A DNA stretch of 64,000 nt from Seinonella peptonophila (GTDB lineage Bacteria; Bacillota; Bacilli; Thermoactinomycetales; Thermoactinomycetaceae). A program made the position numbers and the translations under genes. Shown here piece after piece: positions 1 through 8,482 of this stretch. The DNA is taken from positions 1-64,000 of the forward strand of contig NZ_FQVL01000009.1 of assembly GCF_900129355.1 (NCBI RefSeq), read 5' to 3'. Within the stretch, counting starts at the first letter, position 1; each line of letters begins with the position of its first letter. The notes beneath the pieces were generated by a model. It was given only the letters and a program-made list of their open reading frames with translations, did no database searches and had not been told where the DNA came from.

Positions 1-77
1 AAGGTGGGGTAGATGACTGGGGTGAAGTCGTAACAAGGTATCCCTACCGGAAGGTGGGGATGGATCACCTCCTTTCT
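1..77 (+). rRNA. 16S ribosomal RNA, 3' end (partial)
   Basis: The first bases are the universally conserved 3' end of bacterial 16S rRNA: the helix 44/45 region with GAAGTCGTAACAAGGTA, followed by GGATCACCTCCTTTCT, which carries the anti-Shine-Dalgarno CCTCC. The gene enters from the left edge, so only about 77 bases are visible. The mature 3' end is placed by analogy with Bacillus and may be off by one or two bases. No tRNA or 23S gene follows. Confidence 0.97.
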
Positions 78-160
78 ATGGAGTACCTCAGACTATACTG
101 TCTGGTACAATTTTGAACGAACTCTCAGGTCCGTGTTCACCCTTCTGTTATTAAAGAAAC

Positions 161-192
161 GAGCTCGCTACTTAGATAGCGAGCTTTTTATT
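161..192 (+). terminator. Intrinsic terminator after 16S rRNA
   Basis: GCTCGCTA and TAGCGAGC form an 8-bp perfect stem with a 6-base loop, followed by a T-rich tract. It lies about 85 bases after the end of 16S rRNA, where a Bacillales rrn operon would normally continue into a tRNA or 23S gene. Confidence 0.85.
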
Positions 193-352
193 TTTATTGT
201 TGATCCAATTTAGCGAATCATGTTTGAATAGATGGGGTGTAGCAATCATCGTCAAACGTCTATTCGTTTGATCTCATCCATCAGGGGATGAGGCGACTTG
301 TTCCCTTACAAGATCTAAATTATTGGAAACCGAGCTTATTTGAGAGGAAGTC

Positions 353-1765
353 ATGTCCAATCAGCAAAATAGGCTGAGCAATCTGATTTCAGAGAAGGTT
401 GCGGAAAAACTTCGCTCTTTTACTGAAACCAATCTCGCTCTATTCGCTATTGGCGAAGCTGGAGTCGTCGTGGTCGGACAGACTGTTGCCATTATGAGTG
501 TGATTGGCATTCTGAACTTGGGCTTGAGCAGTGCGCTCGGAACGCTGCTACCACAGAAAAATAAACTTGAGGGGGTAGCAAGGGCTCGTGCGCTTCTATG
601 GACTGCCATGAGGCTAAATCTGATCATTGGGATCATCACTCTATGCGTAGTGATTCGTTCCTCAAGTTGGCTCACAGGGTTCTTTATGAGTGGGAACCAA
701 CAACATGAGGCTACTCTCTATCTTAACTGGGTAGGAGGAAGCTGGGGAATTCTGTATGGAATGCGGGATATCCTGTCAGTAGCTCTCGTGGAAAAAGATC
801 AAACTCAGATTTTGAAACAAACCTCAGTAGCCACTCTCCTGCTCGTCTTTGCTGCAAACGTCATTTGGCTAGCTGTGGGAGACTGGAACTTGGTCTCGCT
901 CGCGCTTTCCAGTGTTGTAGTGCGCTTGGCAATGATATTTGTACTCATGGGATTCGTTGTTAAGCAATACAGCACTTCCTCGCAGCTTCAACACGGACGT
1001 AAGTCGAGCGAACATGCCTGGAAGAGAAGATGGATCTGCGAGCTTCGAGATGCTACGGCATTGTTGAAGCACGCTGTACCGATCTCTTTTCGCTGGACGC
1101 TGGACTACGGGGGGCAGCTATGCTTTAACAGCATTGTACTATCGCTAGGAGGGGTGATTACCTATGCTGGCTATGGGCTGTGGATTCAGCTGCGGAGCCT
1201 ACTGATCAATCCGCTTGGGCTGGCAGCAGGACGGATTGCCCAGAAGGATATCTCCAAAGTCCCTGGTGTGTATCCAAAACTGGAAGAACGCACAGCTCGA
1301 ATCAATGCCTACCAACAAATTCTAGACCAGTACGTGGTCGAGGTGGGAATTCGGAAGATGATTCGGGAGCGGAAGAGTATGGTCGTAGGCGTGCTCATGC
1401 TTTTTGTCTGCTATATCCTGTTTCAACTTCTGGTTCTTCATACAAATGCAAATGTGATGATTCAGTTTTCGGTTATCACGATCACAGGACTGCTATACTG
1501 GTGGCACCTCCCCCAAACTTGTTACTATGAGCAAGCATTCCTCGGAATTGCTGAGCTCAAGTGGAGGCAAGTGCGGGTCACCCTGCTCGGACTTACAGCT
1601 ACAGGGGTGACAACATGGCTCTATATGTCGTTGGCCAAGTTGGTTCCGGTTAATGGCTTTGTAGCAGTCGCAGTCGCTCTGGGGGCTTTTACAGGGCTGT
1701 GGGGGTGGCATGTGCCCTACTCGCGCATCAAAGAACAATTGACCCAGATCAAGAAAGTGAAATAG
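353..1765 (+). CDS. MATE-like multi-pass membrane exporter
   Basis: This 470-residue integral membrane protein resembles the MATE/MOP superfamily of Na+ or H+ coupled drug and metabolite exporters. The segment near residues 25-70 (VVVVGQTVAIMSVIGILNLG) looks like the paired helices that start a MATE repeat. A polar stretch around residues 205-235 separates two hydrophobic halves, and about ten hydrophobic segments can be counted. Relative to classic MATE proteins the first helix seems to be missing, so transport activity is uncertain. The ATG has GAGAGGAAG upstream. Codon use is GC-richer than in the genes from 2 to 62 kb. The gene stands alone between two terminators. The substrate cannot be guessed, and a polysaccharide flippase-like role remains possible. 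Confidence 0.6.
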   Translation: MSNQQNRLSNLISEKVAEKLRSFTETNLALFAIGEAGVVVVGQTVAIMSVIGILNLGLSSALGTLLPQKNKLEGVARARALLWTAMRLNLIIGIITLCVVIRSSSWLTGFFMSGNQQHEATLYLNWVGGSWGILYGMRDILSVALVEKDQTQILKQTSVATLLLVFAANVIWLAVGDWNLVSLALSSVVVRLAMIFVLMGFVVKQYSTSSQLQHGRKSSEHAWKRRWICELRDATALLKHAVPISFRWTLDYGGQLCFNSIVLSLGGVITYAGYGLWIQLRSLLINPLGLAAGRIAQKDISKVPGVYPKLEERTARINAYQQILDQYVVEVGIRKMIRERKSMVVGVLMLFVCYILFQLLVLHTNANVMIQFSVITITGLLYWWHLPQTCYYEQAFLGIAELKWRQVRVTLLGLTATGVTTWLYMSLAKLVPVNGFVAVAVALGAFTGLWGWHVPYSRIKEQLTQIKKVK

Positions 1766-1766
1766 A

Positions 1767-1806
1767 TGAAGCCCCGTATCCTGACAGATACGGGGCTTCA
1801 TTTTAT
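1767..1806. terminator. Strong hairpin terminator between convergent genes
   Basis: TGAAGCCCCGTATC and its exact reverse complement form a 14-bp stem with a 6-base loop (CTGACA), followed by TTTTAT on the plus strand. It ends the MATE-like gene and may also serve the convergent gene at 1822-2475. Confidence 0.9.
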
Positions 1807-1821
1807 GTGAGATGATAAAAA

Positions 1822-2475
1822 TTAAGATGAATAAGTACGAGATGATGAAATCGTTCTATGATCTGGAATTGAATCTAATAAACATTCGGTTTCCACATTG
1901 GGAGTGTAAAATGATTGTAGTAAAGGTAAACAAACTTTTTTAATATTCTCGGTTGAGAGAGGATGAAGAATGATTTCTCCATATCCTGACTCAGCAGCTA
2001 ATGATACACATTGAGTGGCTGTGTGAGCTGGAATCAAAGTAATCGTAGAAATGCCTGAGTCTAAGCGAAACTCACCTAATCGAAAATCGGCTGCTAAAAG
2101 ATGTTCGCCTGTAATTTCTAAGAATGAATGAATTAATTGCACAGCGTCATTATGACTAGAAGTTGACTCAGAGTGTGTTGAAGGATCAGCACCGCTAAGC
2201 TCTCGTAGTAGCTGATTTGTATAATAATCCATACCTTCCGCAACTGTACGGGCACTTAGCTCAAACATTAAGTCACGTTGATATAAGCTATAGATTAGTT
2301 GATACCAAGGAAGTGAACGAGTGATATCAACGCCGCGAAACCAATCACCTAGCTCATTCATGATAATGGTAGATGATGTCTTAGGCTCGATTAAACAATT
2401 TCGAACTTCTGCCTCCAAAGAAGGATCTTCAGGTAGAAGAAGTTTACAAAGCTCAAATAATAATTCATTTTTCAT
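1822..2475 (-). CDS. Hypothetical protein, possibly DUF6630-like
   Basis: This 217-residue soluble protein has no signal peptide or membrane segment. Residues 130-167 (core FRLDSGISTITLIPAH) resemble the C-terminal core of DUF6630 proteins, where an acidic residue precedes a short strand ending in a VPA/IPA motif. A conserved-looking SLPWYQLIYSLYQRD lies near residue 55. The resemblance is from memory and weak. The ATG is preceded by GGGGTTG. It is transcribed alone, convergent with the MATE-like gene. Function unknown. Confidence 0.6.
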   Translation of the reverse strand: MKNELLFELCKLLLPEDPSLEAEVRNCLIEPKTSSTIIMNELGDWFRGVDITRSLPWYQLIYSLYQRDLMFELSARTVAEGMDYYTNQLLRELSGADPSTHSESTSSHNDAVQLIHSFLEITGEHLLAADFRLGEFRLDSGISTITLIPAHTATQCVSLAAESGYGEIILHPLSTENIKKVCLPLLQSFYTPNVETECLLDSIPDHRTISSSRTYSS

Positions 2476-2589
2476 AGGATCAACCCCTACATTCGTCTAG
2501 TGAGAGGGTCTTTAGAACGTGTGTTCGATTCCTTTCATTATACCACTTAAATTGGTGGAGAGCAATGTGAAGTGTAAAAAAGGCTTCCA

Positions 2590-2775
2590 TTAATTTTTCG
2601 AGATAGAAGCTACCTTTGGAGTCGATATGAAGAAAAAATACAATAAAAATTCACAAATCGATGATAAAAAATTCTCAACATCACTCCATAGCATCAATGT
2701 GGTAACTATATCCATTATAGCCAAACAAATAAGCCAATTCCAGGTTTTTCGGTGCAAAAGATCATCTTTTTTCAC
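2590..2775 (-). CDS. Small hypothetical membrane protein (weak)
   Basis: A 61-residue frame starts with GTG and has AGG eight bases upstream. It contains two hydrophobic stretches (about residues 13-28 and 38-50), which suggests a small membrane protein. There is no recognisable family, and the sequence is AT-rich enough for a chance frame. It lies divergent to the DUF1802 gene. Confidence 0.3.
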   Translation of the reverse strand: MKKDDLLHRKTWNWLICLAIMDIVTTLMLWSDVENFLSSICEFLLYFFFISTPKVASISKN

Positions 2776-2843
2776 TTTTTGAACCTGTTACTACGATAGA
2801 TGTCCATGTATAATGGCTAAGTAAAACAGGAAGATGGGGTGAG

Positions 2844-3422
2844 ATGATGAAGGTTGAGACAAATATAGCGCTGAAAGAGTGGGCAGTCGCAATTCGTGCC
2901 TTAGGAAATGGGGAACAAATATTGCTGATGAGAAAAGGTGGGATCCGTGAAGAGACACGACATTTTGAAGTTCAGAGTAATAAATTTTTACTCTATCCTA
3001 CCTATGAGCATCAAAAGGCACATCTTTTAAAAGAGGAGAAACAGGGAGAGTTACAAGAGACTTTAGCTGATTGGTCTGCTGAAGATTCGATGGTAACTCT
3101 CCAATACTATGCGGAATTAGTCGAAGATATTGAGATCCTCGATGATGAGATGTTGCAACGGGTCGATGCACATCATATTTGGACAAGAGAATTTGCCTCA
3201 GAGAGATTAAAATGGAAGAAAAAGTTGCCCTTACATCTATTCCTAGTAAGAGTTTATCAATTAGAGCAGCCAATCCCAGTTGAAATAAAAGACGAATACT
3301 TAGGGTGCAAGTCTTGGATTGAACTTCCTACAAAAGTATTGGGAAAAAAAGCATCTCCAGTTTTAGATGAGCATGCTTTTTCTGAAGAAGTAGCTCGTAT
3401 TCATACCGAGTTGCAAAATTGA
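2844..3422 (+). CDS. DUF1802 family protein
   Basis: This 192-residue protein matches my memory of DUF1802. It starts with an ALKEWAVAIRALGNGEQILLMRKGGI-type stretch, which is a family hallmark, followed by the FLLYPTYEHQ motif near residue 50. The family is of unknown function and common in Bacillales and cyanobacteria. It is cytoplasmic, with no signal peptide. The start is the first of two ATGs, preceded by GGGGTGAG. It is followed at once by a hairpin terminator. Confidence 0.85.
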   Translation: MMKVETNIALKEWAVAIRALGNGEQILLMRKGGIREETRHFEVQSNKFLLYPTYEHQKAHLLKEEKQGELQETLADWSAEDSMVTLQYYAELVEDIEILDDEMLQRVDAHHIWTREFASERLKWKKKLPLHLFLVRVYQLEQPIPVEIKDEYLGCKSWIELPTKVLGKKASPVLDEHAFSEEVARIHTELQN

Positions 3423-3435
3423 TGGAGAAAAGTTA

Positions 3436-3462
3436 GGCGCTCTTAATTTAGAGCGCCAGTCT
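3436..3462. terminator. Hairpin terminator between convergent genes
   Basis: GGCGCTCT and AGAGCGCC form a perfect 8-bp stem around a 6-base loop, followed by a T/C-rich stretch. The left arm overlaps the stop codon of the minus-strand gene ending at 3443. Confidence 0.75.
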
Positions 3463-3730
3463 CTTTTCTAATGATATCTTCAGTTTCGACTAATACTTCT
3501 TCCAATGTCATAGATTCTTCTACATAAAGTTTGATCAGTTGAATAATCTGATCACCTTTTTCATCGGATAAACCGAGTGCCATTAACATATCCTGAAACG
3601 GATCAAAATTCCGTTTTAAAATGTGTATATTATGACTTTGAAAGAGTTGTTCTAGCTGACTTGTTGTATAGTAAATATCTTTTAGCATTTGCAAGATGAT
3701 TCCAATGAGTTGTTTCTTTTGTTGATCCAT
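3443..3730 (-). CDS. Small helical hypothetical protein
   Basis: This 95-residue, probably all-alpha cytoplasmic protein has acidic C-terminal helices (ESMTLEEVLVETEDIIRKE) and no cysteines, signal or membrane segment. GAAGGGG lies upstream of the ATG. I do not recognise a family. It is monocistronic and convergent with the DUF1802 gene. Confidence 0.55.
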   Translation of the reverse strand: MDQQKKQLIGIILQMLKDIYYTTSQLEQLFQSHNIHILKRNFDPFQDMLMALGLSDEKGDQIIQLIKLYVEESMTLEEVLVETEDIIRKETGALN

Positions 3731-3993
3731 TTAAATTACATACCCCTTCATTTGATTAAATTAAATATAAGTCATATGATAAAAATATTATATCAATTTC
3801 TGATCTAACAATCATCCATCAATCTTTCCAAACAGCATTCCTCTTTATGTTTTCCAAATCAGTTTGCCCGAAAGGAAAATACTGCTACAGCTGTCATTCC
3901 GTATAAGTGGCACCGAAAGAAGTAGATAATAATTGTTCATTTTTCGGGCAATATGAATGAGAATCAATTCCATAACGAAAAGGGGGGTTCGAC

Positions 3994-4035
3994 ATGACAA
4001 CAACAGCACATGCTGGGATGCATGAAACTCCCTAA
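3994..4035 (+). CDS. Possible 13-residue peptide in a hairpin
   Basis: An AAGGGGGG ribosome site six bases upstream precedes a frame reading MTTTAHAGMHETP. The codons after the ATG (3997-4007) pair with 4041-4051 (10 of 11 positions), so the start region could fold into a hairpin. The strong ribosome site is the only argument for translation. It could equally be a fossil gene start. Confidence 0.25.
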   Translation: MTTTAHAGMHETP

Positions 4036-4057
4036 CTTGCGCTGTTGCTGTTTCTAA

Positions 4058-4204
4058 CTATTTGTTGCACCTACCACAAGCAGGGCATTGACACCCCTTG
4101 TGTTCTTGACAAACTTCCTCACAATCTGGACAAGCATTGCAGGTCATGCAGACCTCAGTATGGTGTATAGAACACCTGGCTCTTCCATCATCATCGTCCA
4201 ACAT
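4058..4204 (-). CDS. Cysteine-rich 48-residue protein, metal-binding-like
   Basis: A short frame on the minus strand (ATG at 4204, TAG at 4060-4058) encodes 48 residues with ten cysteines and three histidines. After an acidic start (MLDDDDGRARC) the cysteines are spaced as overlapping CxxC units: VCMTCNACPDCEEVC near residues 18-33, then GCQCPACGRC at 37-46. This spacing is typical of zinc or copper binding in metallothionein-like or zinc-ribbon miniproteins. TAGGAACT sits upstream as a plausible ribosome site. There is no signal peptide, so it would act in the cytoplasm. It has no gene partner on its strand. I recognise no named family. Confidence 0.6.
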   Translation of the reverse strand: MLDDDDGRARCSIHHTEVCMTCNACPDCEEVCQEHKGCQCPACGRCNK

Positions 4205-5002
4205 GTCAAGTTCCTAACAAAATAGTCCACAGACTTTGAAAAAGTTCTCTTCTTTTAACATCTCCCTCAATTGCATCAACTGACGAACAATTGATCCTTA
4301 ATTAGATAGATTATGCTCCCTTCTTTCTGTTGGTTTGGGAAATCGAGTGTCTATATCTTAACTAAGGAATAGCTTGGATTGATTATATTATATAATAGGA
4401 ATCATGCAATTTCATATTATTCGTAAATTATAATTATTTTGTTGCGTATCAAACAAGAATTTCTTTCGGAACAGTAGCTAGTCAATCAAATTGAAGGTGA
4501 TTGACCTTATATTTGAGATTGATCAAACGCGCGAGGAGAAGTAAGGTATTGAGAACTCATTTAAGAATGTTTTAGTGCTTAGCATAACCATTTTTGTTAG
4601 AATCATATCTGTCTTCAAAAATAGGAGATTGAAAATCAGCAGTTGTTAAACTGACGTTTTCAGGAATCTATTACCTTTGTCAATTCAGTTGAAACTGGTT
4701 TTTACTCTCCATGATAAGGGTATAGACAGAGTAGAGATAAGAGCGGAAAATGATTGACAGCGAAGGCTGACAACAGTACCATGATGAAGGAAGAAAAACT
4801 CCTATATTTGTCAAATTTTTTTAATCTAGCACCCTCTAAAATCACATGAGAATAAAAGAAATAGAGAAATAGACTGGTCATGGTTCATCATCTATGCTGA
4901 ACTGATCAATCACAGCATACTCATGCGATCACAATGATTGGAAGGAATGGAGAGTGGTGTTACTCGTTTTGTTTAATAGTTTATGAACAGGGAGTTTTGT
5001 TA
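4205..5002. other. AT-rich intergenic region with no clear gene
   Basis: About 800 bases, AT-rich on both strands with frequent stops. I see no coding frame with a ribosome site, no tRNA and no clear terminator. It may hold the promoters of the cysteine-rich ORF (leftward) and of cbpB (rightward). A TATATTATATAATAG stretch near 4386 is promoter-like but unsupported. Confidence 0.5.
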
Positions 5003-5491
5003 ATGCTTGATCAAAAGAAAGCCAATTACTTATTCGTCAGAGAGATAGCTGATTTGATCATTCCCAAGGAGAAAGTGGTCACGGTTGACCCTGATTGGTC
5101 CCTTGAAAGGGCATTGCTCATATTAACTCGAAAACAAACAACTTCTGTGCCTGTTATCCATCCTTCAGGGCAAGTAGAAGGGCTGATTAGTAAGACTGAT
5201 ATATTAGATTTTATGCTGCATATTGGCAGAAACGATAATCATTTTGATTTTTCTGGTTTGAGTAATCACAGGGTTCGAGAAGCGATGAACTTAAATCACC
5301 AAGGAATCATGGCAAACTCCATCTTTTCTTTTGCATTCGAAATTTTGGTGAATCGCTCTTATATTCCCATTATTGATGAAAGAAATCAATTTGTAGGTAT
5401 TTTAACTAGGAAAGTATTAATGGAGAAAGTGATTAAATATTTTCAGGAGGAGTATCTACAGATCGTTGAAGATATGCAAGGAAAAGTATAA
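5003..5491 (+). CDS. cbpB: CBS-pair protein, CbpB/DarB-like (c-di-AMP sensor family)
   Basis: This 162-residue protein is built of two CBS domains (roughly residues 20-75 and 90-150). It matches the Bacillus YkuL/CbpB/DarB family, whose members bind cyclic di-AMP and control Rel and pyruvate carboxylase. Visible hallmarks are TTSVPVIHPSGQVEGLISKTD in the first CBS and RSYIPIIDERNQFVGILTRK in the second. The start was moved to 5003: AGGGAG lies nine bases upstream, and the longer frame from 4934 adds only 23 residues without a ribosome site. It is a single gene with its own terminator. Confidence 0.85.
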   Translation: MLDQKKANYLFVREIADLIIPKEKVVTVDPDWSLERALLILTRKQTTSVPVIHPSGQVEGLISKTDILDFMLHIGRNDNHFDFSGLSNHRVREAMNLNHQGIMANSIFSFAFEILVNRSYIPIIDERNQFVGILTRKVLMEKVIKYFQEEYLQIVEDMQGKV

Positions 5492-5522
5492 CAAATGCCA
5501 TTCACAAAGAATGGCATTTGTT
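5490..5522 (+). terminator. Terminator after cbpB
   Basis: AACAAATGCCATTC and its exact reverse complement form a 14-bp stem with loop ACAAA. The stem overlaps the stop codon of cbpB. Confidence 0.85.
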
Positions 5523-5564
5523 AACAAGATTATGTAGATTTGTATAGAGTTTAGTATGGTTTTT

Positions 5565-6050
5565 CTAATCATGAGCTGTCCGTGGCTTTTCGGCATATTT
5601 TTTCATAAAGAGAGCGATTTCATCCCAGCAAATGGCATCAGTAGGGCGACTTAGATGGTAGGCAGTTTGTTGTAATGATTGAAGCCAGCTCTCAAAGCTA
5701 AATTCATCTTCGCTTTGGTGGAAATCCTCATGATAAGCTCCCATCAGAAGCGGCTTGATTCGCTCATAGACGTTTTTGTAGATAATCGATTCTAAAGGTT
5801 CTGGAAACATCGGAGCGACGTTCAACAATTGACGCTGTCCTTTCCAGATGGTTAACATTCTTTGCTTCATAAAACTTTGTAGATAAGTATGATCTGTTTC
5901 TTGATTGACTTTCCCGTACGATGAATAACTTTTGTCGAAGATGTGAAAAGGATGTATATGCTTGGAAAGTTTTGTTGGCGGAAGGATTCGATGCTGTTCA
6001 GAAAAGGCTTGGTTGCTTCCATTTTTGATATAAGAAATGATTTTCTTCAC
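5565..6050 (-). CDS. Hypothetical protein, 161 residues
   Basis: This soluble protein starts with GTG, behind a good TAGGGGGC ribosome site. It has no signal peptide, membrane segment or recognisable catalytic motif. The N-terminal 50 residues are basic and His-rich (KLSKHIHPFHIF) and the C-terminal half is helical with several Trp. It is divergent from the Fur-box-preceded lipoprotein operon and shares its intergenic region. Function unknown. Confidence 0.55.
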   Translation of the reverse strand: MKKIISYIKNGSNQAFSEQHRILPPTKLSKHIHPFHIFDKSYSSYGKVNQETDHTYLQSFMKQRMLTIWKGQRQLLNVAPMFPEPLESIIYKNVYERIKPLLMGAYHEDFHQSEDEFSFESWLQSLQQTAYHLSRPTDAICWDEIALFMKKYAEKPRTAHD

Positions 6051-6324
6051 AGTTTAGCCCCCTAGATGTATCAAAAAAATAACGATCAAGTATTTTCAGT
6101 AGGTCCAATAGTTATAATTGCATTCAACTTGTTTGAATTATACCAAAACATGATCCTACTTGCGAGAGGATTCGTAAACCTTTGAATAAAGAAAGGTTCG
6201 TACATAAGAAGAAAACCGTTCATATGTTCGATTATACATTTTTTTCGACTTTTTGACTATCCCTTTTGAGAAAGTCTTTTTTTATTTATGGATTTGTTGG
6301 GATTGCGTAAAAAACTCTTGTTCA

Positions 6325-6351
6325 TGAGAATGAATATGATTATAATTCTCA
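6325..6351 (+). promoter_or_regulatory. Fur-box-like operator
   Basis: TGATTATAATTCTCA (6337-6351) fits the Bacillus Fur 7-1-7 pattern TGATAAT-N-ATTATCA with two mismatches. A second overlapping TGAGAAT half-site begins at 6325. The pair lies about 50-70 bases upstream of the lipoprotein operon, as expected for iron repression. The assignment rests on sequence pattern only. Confidence 0.65.
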
Positions 6352-6397
6352 ATAGAAAACGAAAACGAGAATCTTTATCAATTCATTTAGGTGGTGT

Positions 6398-8482
6398 ATG
6401 ATGAGTACGCATAGAAAACGCCGAAAGGTTAGCGGGTTTGTATTGACCGGCTTACTTAGTATGGCTATGATTACTACTTCGTGTGCGCCGAGCATGCAAG
6501 GATCAAAGCAAAAAAAGAAACTGAATGTTCCAGTTACAAGCTATCGTTTTGATACAGCAGGTAATATGTTTGCCTATAGTGAATTTGAACTTTCCGGGGA
6601 GCCAATGGTTGAAAGCCTTGGGCTTAACCTAGATTTATTAAAACCAGAAGCAGTCGATAAACCATCGCGATTTGACTATACAGCAGGGATAGAGTCGTAC
6701 GAATACTCTGAAGAAGCTATGTATGAAGTGGTTGAAAAATCTGGATTAGGTATTCACCTTGTGAATGGTCCAATGATCCAGCAATTAGCTTCAGCAGCAG
6801 GTAAAAATAATCGTGAATTATTAGGTGAAAGAATAAAAGAATTAGCAGAACAAGTAGGTTATCCAATTGAACAAATTCAACAGAATATGTACCCTACAGT
6901 GATTGAATATAGTGGCGGCGATCCACATTATACTCAAAAAGTGGATACGGGCAAATTTGCTGATGGAGAAAAAGGTGCCTATACGCCTAATTATCAGGTT
7001 GACTTTGCTTCGCTCCGCTGGGATCGTAAAAAAATGGAGAAAACACTTATCCCATCGGCATATGGTAGTACCTTTCTCAAACAAGCTTTGTGGGCAGGGG
7101 ATTTTTTAGGTGGTGTTCATACCAAAGATAAGGATGAAGAAAAGGAGGCAACTAGTTCTTCTGACGATAAAGATCCCAATATTGGTTTAGGCGTTAGCTC
7201 AGCAGATGGTATGCAAGGAATGATCTTAGCTGAGGAAATTTGGAATAAACTTGCCTTTATTCATGAAAATCTTTTTTACAATCCTCAAACAGGACAATTA
7301 GAGAAAGCACAAGGCAGTAAATATGACCCCAGTAAAGGATTACAGTATTTACCTCATGAAGTTGTTGTCGATGAAAAAGTAGATGATTTAGGTGCTAATG
7401 CTGAGAAGTTGACCGTGAAGAACCCAAGTAGTGATTTACAGGACCAATGGATGATGCTATGGCCGGCAAGTGAGTATTTTGGCGTGATGGATCAAAGGGA
7501 CGAAAATAAGAATATCAACCCAGCGTTTCGCGCTTTAACTGATGGAAAGCCCTTTCCTTCTGCTCCTAAAGAAAATCTTGATCAGGACACAGATAATGAT
7601 ATTGATAGCACAGATCCATATTCATTAAATCGGGGTTTGCTTTTACAACAATTCCGAAACCTCCAAACCATGCACTGGAATGAACAGGAAGGAATCTTTG
7701 TAACTAAGCATGATGGAAAAACACAAGGAAAAGTGTTTGATCCTTTTCAAGCAGGTTATACGGTGGAGTCACTACGAATATTCCAACGGGCTTATGATGG
7801 GCTGCCAGTAGGATATGCCAGTGGTGAAGACGCAGAAGGTTTAAAGACAGAAGAAGGAAAACAAGCACTTGCAATGATTCAAAAGCAAGCAGACTTTATT
7901 CTAGCTAAATTGATCGAGAAAAATGGTCTAGTGGCGAATGGATATGAGATTGGGAACGGGAAAGTGGGCGGTCAGCCAAAATTGCTTGCCCAAATCGGGG
8001 CGATTCGTGGTTTAACCGCTGCTTACTTAGCAACTAAGGATAGCAAATACCGAGATGCAGCACGGAAAATTTATGTTGCGATGGATCAATATTTCTGGGA
8101 CCCACAATTAAAAACTTTCCGTACAGAAGGCAATCAAGCGATCTATGATCCAACAATAGCTGGTGGTGTGTCAGCAGTACTCCGCTTAGGATTAACCTCG
8201 CTTATGAATACGACAAGCGATTCAACGAAACCAAAAGCTCTGCAACGAAAAATACTAAAAGAGCGTTATCAGGATTTTTATGACCATGTGATAGATGGGC
8301 CATCGTTGACAGAGGGGATGCAAGCAAGTGAATTTTGGGATACTGGTGATCTCTACTATGAAAAAGATCAATCAGGAAATACAGATAAAGATCATGTACC
8401 GCAAATTCAAAAAGGTCATGGTAAATATGGTATTTCTCCAATTCTATTACCTGTAGAAGTAAAGTTGAATCGTGAAAAATAA
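6398..8482 (+). CDS. Secreted lipoprotein with calcium-loop motif and toroid-like helical region
   Basis: This 694-residue exported lipoprotein has an Arg/Lys-rich start, a hydrophobic core and the lipobox-like ITTSC at residues 25-29. A DxDxDxD loop (DQDTDNDIDSTDP, about residues 396-408) looks like a thrombospondin-type-3 calcium site. Residues 410-605 alternate helices with short Gly/Trp-containing turns (MHWNEQEGIF, QYFWDPQLKTF), reminiscent of six-hairpin (alpha/alpha) toroid proteins. No CxxCH heme site is present. The stop overlaps the start of the next gene by 11 bases, so the two are translated together, probably under Fur control. A partner role for the cytochrome lipoprotein is inference. 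The family is not recognised. Confidence 0.7.
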   Translation: MMSTHRKRRKVSGFVLTGLLSMAMITTSCAPSMQGSKQKKKLNVPVTSYRFDTAGNMFAYSEFELSGEPMVESLGLNLDLLKPEAVDKPSRFDYTAGIESYEYSEEAMYEVVEKSGLGIHLVNGPMIQQLASAAGKNNRELLGERIKELAEQVGYPIEQIQQNMYPTVIEYSGGDPHYTQKVDTGKFADGEKGAYTPNYQVDFASLRWDRKKMEKTLIPSAYGSTFLKQALWAGDFLGGVHTKDKDEEKEATSSSDDKDPNIGLGVSSADGMQGMILAEEIWNKLAFIHENLFYNPQTGQLEKAQGSKYDPSKGLQYLPHEVVVDEKVDDLGANAEKLTVKNPSSDLQDQWMMLWPASEYFGVMDQRDENKNINPAFRALTDGKPFPSAPKENLDQDTDNDIDSTDPYSLNRGLLLQQFRNLQTMHWNEQEGIFVTKHDGKTQGKVFDPFQAGYTVESLRIFQRAYDGLPVGYASGEDAEGLKTEEGKQALAMIQKQADFILAKLIEKNGLVANGYEIGNGKVGGQPKLLAQIGAIRGLTAAYLATKDSKYRDAARKIYVAMDQYFWDPQLKTFRTEGNQAIYDPTIAGGVSAVLRLGLTSLMNTTSDSTKPKALQRKILKERYQDFYDHVIDGPSLTEGMQASEFWDTGDLYYEKDQSGNTDKDHVPQIQKGHGKYGISPILLPVEVKLNREK

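Noticed and set aside
1180..1530. 116-residue plus-strand frame inside the MATE-like gene
   Set aside because: It is an alternative frame of the transporter with no ribosome site and unlikely composition.
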